The notes under the pieces were generated by a model, which worked only from the letters and a program-made list of their open reading frames with translations, was not told the origin of the DNA and did no database searches. Below are positions 63,501 through 64,000 of a stretch of 64,000 nucleotides of DNA, one piece after another (position 1 is the first letter of the stretch; each line of letters opens with the position of its first letter). The stretch lies in the NCBI GenBank assembly GCA_031417395.1, contig JANOVM010000034.1, positions 1-64,000 on the forward strand. Direction: 5' to 3'. The stretch comes from JADKIH01 sp031417395 (GTDB taxonomy: Bacteria > Bacteroidota > Bacteroidia > AKYH767-A > 2013-40CM-41-45). Both the position numbers and the translations under genes were made by a program.

Positions 63501-64000
63501 CTTTTTCTCATCATTACAGATATTCCAGTAGGAATAGTTGTTGCATCATCTCCATCTGTAAAACCAATTCCTCCATTACCGGAAGACCAGGATGCTTCAT
63601 TGAAACCTAAATTTCTCCAGTTAGTATCCAGTGAAGCACTTCCCGGTGCATATCTCCAGGAGCCATGCGCGTCCACAGCCATTTCCCAATGATTAACCAA
63701 TACACTATTGTTATTTCCATTGGCAAATATTAAAACCCTGCCGCCGGCATTTAATGTGTACGACGGAAATTTAAATGTATAAAGTTTTGAAGAGTCATCA
63801 CTCAATCCGTAATTAGCAAGATTCAACGAACCACCGGATGAATTATAGAGTTCAATCCAATCGTCATATTCGCCATTCGAATTTTGAATGACGGAAATAT
63901 TCGACGGACATATTTCATTTATTAATAATTGTGCACGTGCATTTACGCTTATTAATACAAATAAAACAATTGCCCATATTGGGGAACCTGAGTAATATTT
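54584..64000 (-). CDS. Giant T9SS surface protein, 23 Ig-like repeats (paralogue 2; 5' end outside the window)
   Basis: At least 3,138 residues. The reading frame stays open to base 64000, where it encodes KYYSGSPIWAIVLFVLISVN and then ARAQLLINEICPSN, clearly the end of a signal peptide. An internal ATG at 63826 (MNLANYGL) lies inside the lamin-tail domain and is not the start. The true start is probably one to three codons beyond the window, judging by the paralogue. The domain order matches paralogue 1, including CotH-kinase-like (KSFEIKMSDRRGLG, YWGVYCITEDHD, YFVYDLDFGVG) and two lamin-tail domains, with 23 Ig-like repeats and the same sorting domain. The CotH region substitutes YCITEDHD for YHINENHD. 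Confidence 0.88.
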   Translation of the reverse strand, partial: KYYSGSPIWAIVLFVLISVNARAQLLINEICPSNISVIQNSNGEYDDWIELYNSSGGSLNLANYGLSDDSSKLYTFKFPSYTLNAGGRVLIFANGNNNSVLVNHWEMAVDAHGSWRYAPGSASLDTNWRNLGFNEASWSSGNGGIGFTDGDDATTIPTGISVMMRKRFSISDTSVITKAILMMDYDDGFVAYLNGVEIARVNMGTPGVRPLWNDVATASHEAQGYQGLPIDSFYLPRGLFKSLLRQGTNANVLAIETHNNTPTGTDLSSIPYLFFGISNSSTYFMSLPSWFVPSPQDYFSANFKLMRSGEKIYVTNPAGTIIDQKVYTAMQINNSYGRKPDGANSWCYFLTPTPNASNGSSTCYNGYANAPIFSKAAGFYTNTISLTLTNTTPGGVIRYTTNGDEPKTTSPQYFSSLTISTSKTIRAKVFASGYLPSLTATNSYFIGASTKLPTFAITTDSLNLWDYNTGIYVLGPGASATSPYFGANFWQDWEKPASIEYFDKNKNLVIKFDADIKIYGNYSRAKAQKSFEIKMSDRRGLGSFTYPMYSDKPYITNVEGIILRNSGTDWNKVHFRDAFMERLLKPTNTGYLAAEPAVAYLNGAYWGVYCITEDHDNPWMKNNFNLGKSEIDYLKEGGGYISVKEGSDQTFWELYNDATTQNPATQAYYDNIDRKLDLKNFTDYFAMETFYNNGDWIGPWTNNIQLWRPNKPNSKWRYFVYDLDFGVGLKGSVTDNRLEMARNPVAFSFASEIFDAVLKNPTYKRDFINRYCDLMNTIFLYSNMDKVMRSFKDSMSYDMPAHFAKWGSNVSTWNTEISNMMTFCNARPAIMKDYIKTQFALTKKVTLTLKISPSNAGRIEISTITPTTYPWTGDYFDGNPVTITAIPNPGYTFDHWKSTINIPTNDPNQTVTKNFTGNDQITAYFTGSATTAKINISELNYNSDSATDASDWIELHNYGTTSIDMSGWWISDGNDIHKYKIPTGTVIPANGYLVLSEDTIKFKSQFPTVSCLGPIGFNFSNGGDQIRLFNYLDVLYLSFNYLDIAPWPITPDGGGYTCELTTNLANPNNGSSWFAGCLGGSPGRAYSGILLSPVNIAGNTSFCSGQSATLTATAGLGYTYQWKNNGVNISGATGSSYVVTQSGSYSVSVTSQGCSSQTPPTVVSVVTQQPPPQATSTSNCGPTTFSLIASANDTVFWYNSMTNGTLVGMGDTLNTPLLTTPTTYYARTGRNCQSVSTPVLANIIPITASPVTNLNVTRCGPGSITFTATDTAQIRWYNQSSSGALLETGPTFISDPLYNDTTFYVEAGTVCPSPRVEIFVTVTTAPAVDVHDTSRCGNGPLVLTGISPYPVTWYSEQIGGALLGFGNNWQTSSLAVTDTFYAEAINGGCASVRQPVIAYVHPIPSNPLVTDTFVCGSVSTTITALATEQVRWYSASSGGTLLNTGSIFNTPVITNNTVYYVENGYICPSARVPLTVTVSSPAASPGAADVARCGTGPVTLYATSPELIYWYDAPTAGNLLVTSDTYVTPPISSTTTYYAEAGTFCRSLSRTPVKAIVNSIPATPSSLGATICGPGSITINANSNDTVYWFNAPTGGTPFTNGLSYTTSISNSTTFYIESGNICRSARIPVQANVAQQPVSPNVVNGSICGSGSASLSATSANTINWYSSPAGGTPLTSGSSYNTPTITSTTTYYVAADNGCESPLVPVVATVNPIPAVPTALGVSRCGPGSVSLSATSPEQTYWFTSASGGSPVSVGPNYSPSVSSTTTYYVEAGNNCRSARVPVQVLVNSIPSAPSVTGASSCTQPATLSLSASLSGSGTVNWYSASTGGSILGSGLSYLTQPISSTTIYYAEAVSAAGCPSTRVPVTAAINSAPSAPSATGASRCGSGSLSLSATGSGNINWYSSSSGGSLLATGSTFTIATISATTTYYAEAVSNGCPSLRSAAIALVNPISAAPNVTGASACGSGSLTLSATAADPMNWYSSSSGGTSLVAGASYTTGVISSTTTYYVEAGTTCKSPRVPVVAVINSVPSAPSLTSGSNCGPGTVTLTATTSSPIVNWYSVPSGGTSLGSGLSYTTTTITSTTTYYAEATSAAGCTSSRTFVEAIINSNNPSPITTGASRCGTGALSLSATGLGTINWYSSIAGGSVLFTGTTYTINSISTTTTYYVETNNSGCLSPRTPVIAQVDPQPAAPVSTGAFSCGPASLTITATSPDQINWFTVPTGGTSFNTGTTYTTPLISTTVTYYLDAGISCKSPRVPVTATINSNPSSPVIADGNNCGPGNVTLTAVSSSPVSWYTTPSGGTAVSTGLIYTTPSISATTTYYAEAGILGCFSPRVAVQAVINSIPSAPAASGNSKCGPGSLLLSATGAGQLYWFTAATGGTLLDSGATYNTPNLNGSVTYYVETKTGNCKSFRSAAVATIIPLPASPTTSNVSLCGPGSATLSATSPEQIYWYTVTSGGTPVSTGPTYSTSVSATTTYYVEAGNICRSLRIPVVVSINSNPSPPALTSASNCGPGSVTLTGSSSSQITWYSAPSGGNPLATGTSYTTPTISATTTYYAQAGSAGCTSTRVAVQAVINSLPSSPNATGNSNCGPGSVSLSASGSGQLYWYTSAAGGTLLDSGATYNTANLNATTTFYVETFNGQCHSVRIAAIATIDPIPAVPSANDVSKCGPGIFTLTASSPQQIYWYSAPSGGSLLSTGSSYTTPSISTNTIYYVETGNTCRSARVAVQALIASPPNAPTLFDTTRCGPGTLLIQAISGDQVNWYAVPSGGSLLDTGAYFTTPFISVTTTYYAEAGIGCNSIRVPVTASVTAAPATPNALDVTRCGAGSVNLTASAPQQIYWYDAASGGNQVGTGVSFTTPTLTNTTTYYVETGVATCLSARVAVQAILGGTQVSTIIEGAICGSGTVVLSASSSQPVDSISWYDQPGGNLMGTGQYFVTPNISATTQYYAVAYSSCTGLPVAINAFVFPVPSFSLGADTLFLQSGQSITIDAGPGFSTYRWSTTETTQSISVSTGGMVVVAITDANGCPATDSVYVEVVTGISSIDGKDKLVVYPNPTHGQLIVSLPESSDKYYSLKILSIDGKILMEEDVKNSFGKQQNKVISLHNFAAGVYILELRSNDYTATVKVFVQ
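55080..60480 (-). repeat. Twenty-three tandem Ig-like repeats in paralogue 2
   Basis: Same unit as in paralogue 1, about 234 bp each. Repeats 8-19 form four copies of a three-repeat higher-order unit: type x ends VEAG-x-x-C, type y ends AEA-x(0-4)-AGC, type z ends VET-x-x-x-x-C with AAxATIxP. Repeats 1-7 and 20-23 align one-to-one with repeats 1-7 and 14-17 of paralogue 1. Confidence 0.8.

Noticed and set aside
63462..63826. Internal ATG at 63826 as the start of the second giant gene
   Set aside because: It falls inside the lamin-tail domain. The same frame continues to the window edge and encodes the export signal.

Overview
The window comes from the chromosome of a low-GC Bacteroidota bacterium, probably an environmental member near Chitinophagales/Sphingobacteriia. 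The evidence is seven proteins ending in type IX secretion (T9SS) C-terminal sorting domains, a PorT-like T9SS gene beside ubiE, promoter boxes of the TAnnTTTG type, weak Shine-Dalgarno sequences, a Bacteroidota-style tmRNA tag (GNNSYALAA) and a fused aspartokinase/homoserine dehydrogenase in a thrA-thrB-thrC order. No phage, integron or complete insertion sequence is visible; mobile DNA is limited to a transposase remnant and several non-coding palindromic repeats.

Layout. 1-534: transposase (RAYT-like) remnant followed by REP-like inverted repeats. 535-3700: lon and a short-chain oxidoreductase (minus). 4078-7753: aspartate-type aminotransferase, heptose-7-phosphate kinase, ubiE, porT-like gene (plus). 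7754-8446: two 299-bp-spaced copies of a palindromic element. 8447-10030: FAD-dependent oxidoreductase. 10114-10589: a ~476-bp imperfect palindrome. 10676-12379: a porin plus Rieske lipoprotein pair behind a perfect 23-bp operator-like palindrome. 12652-16292: rRNA/tRNA methyltransferase, metallophosphoesterase, pdxH, yqgE. 16433-19135: a 900-residue T9SS adhesin-like protein with four-cysteine repeats. 19334-20123: DUF4188 protein and a small Fe-S protein.

The most striking region is 20120-31493, ten co-oriented genes with gaps of 57 bp or less: arylsulfotransferase-like propeller, ECF sigma factor (TTG start overlapping the preceding stop), small one-TM protein, Spy/CpxP/CnrX-like periplasmic sensor, secreted multicopper oxidase, two YHYH proteins, an MbnP-like protein, an MbnH-like di-heme peroxidase and a third YHYH protein. 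It reads as a metal-responsive (probably copper) extracytoplasmic oxidation and metal-binding operon that pairs the MbnH/MbnP couple with three proteins of a poorly understood His-rich family.

31917-45602 is mostly core metabolism: VOC protein, nhaA, ssrA (tmRNA), an M28 peptidase, DUF1569, the threonine operon, pabA/trpG, ridA, an M61 peptidase and lpdA. 45724-45898 is a 25-unit heptanucleotide tandem repeat. 45987-64000 holds two giant tandem paralogues (about 2,664 and more than 3,138 residues; the second runs off the window) with lamin-tail, CotH-kinase-like and 17 or 23 Ig-like repeats. Their length difference matches two extra copies of a three-repeat higher-order unit.
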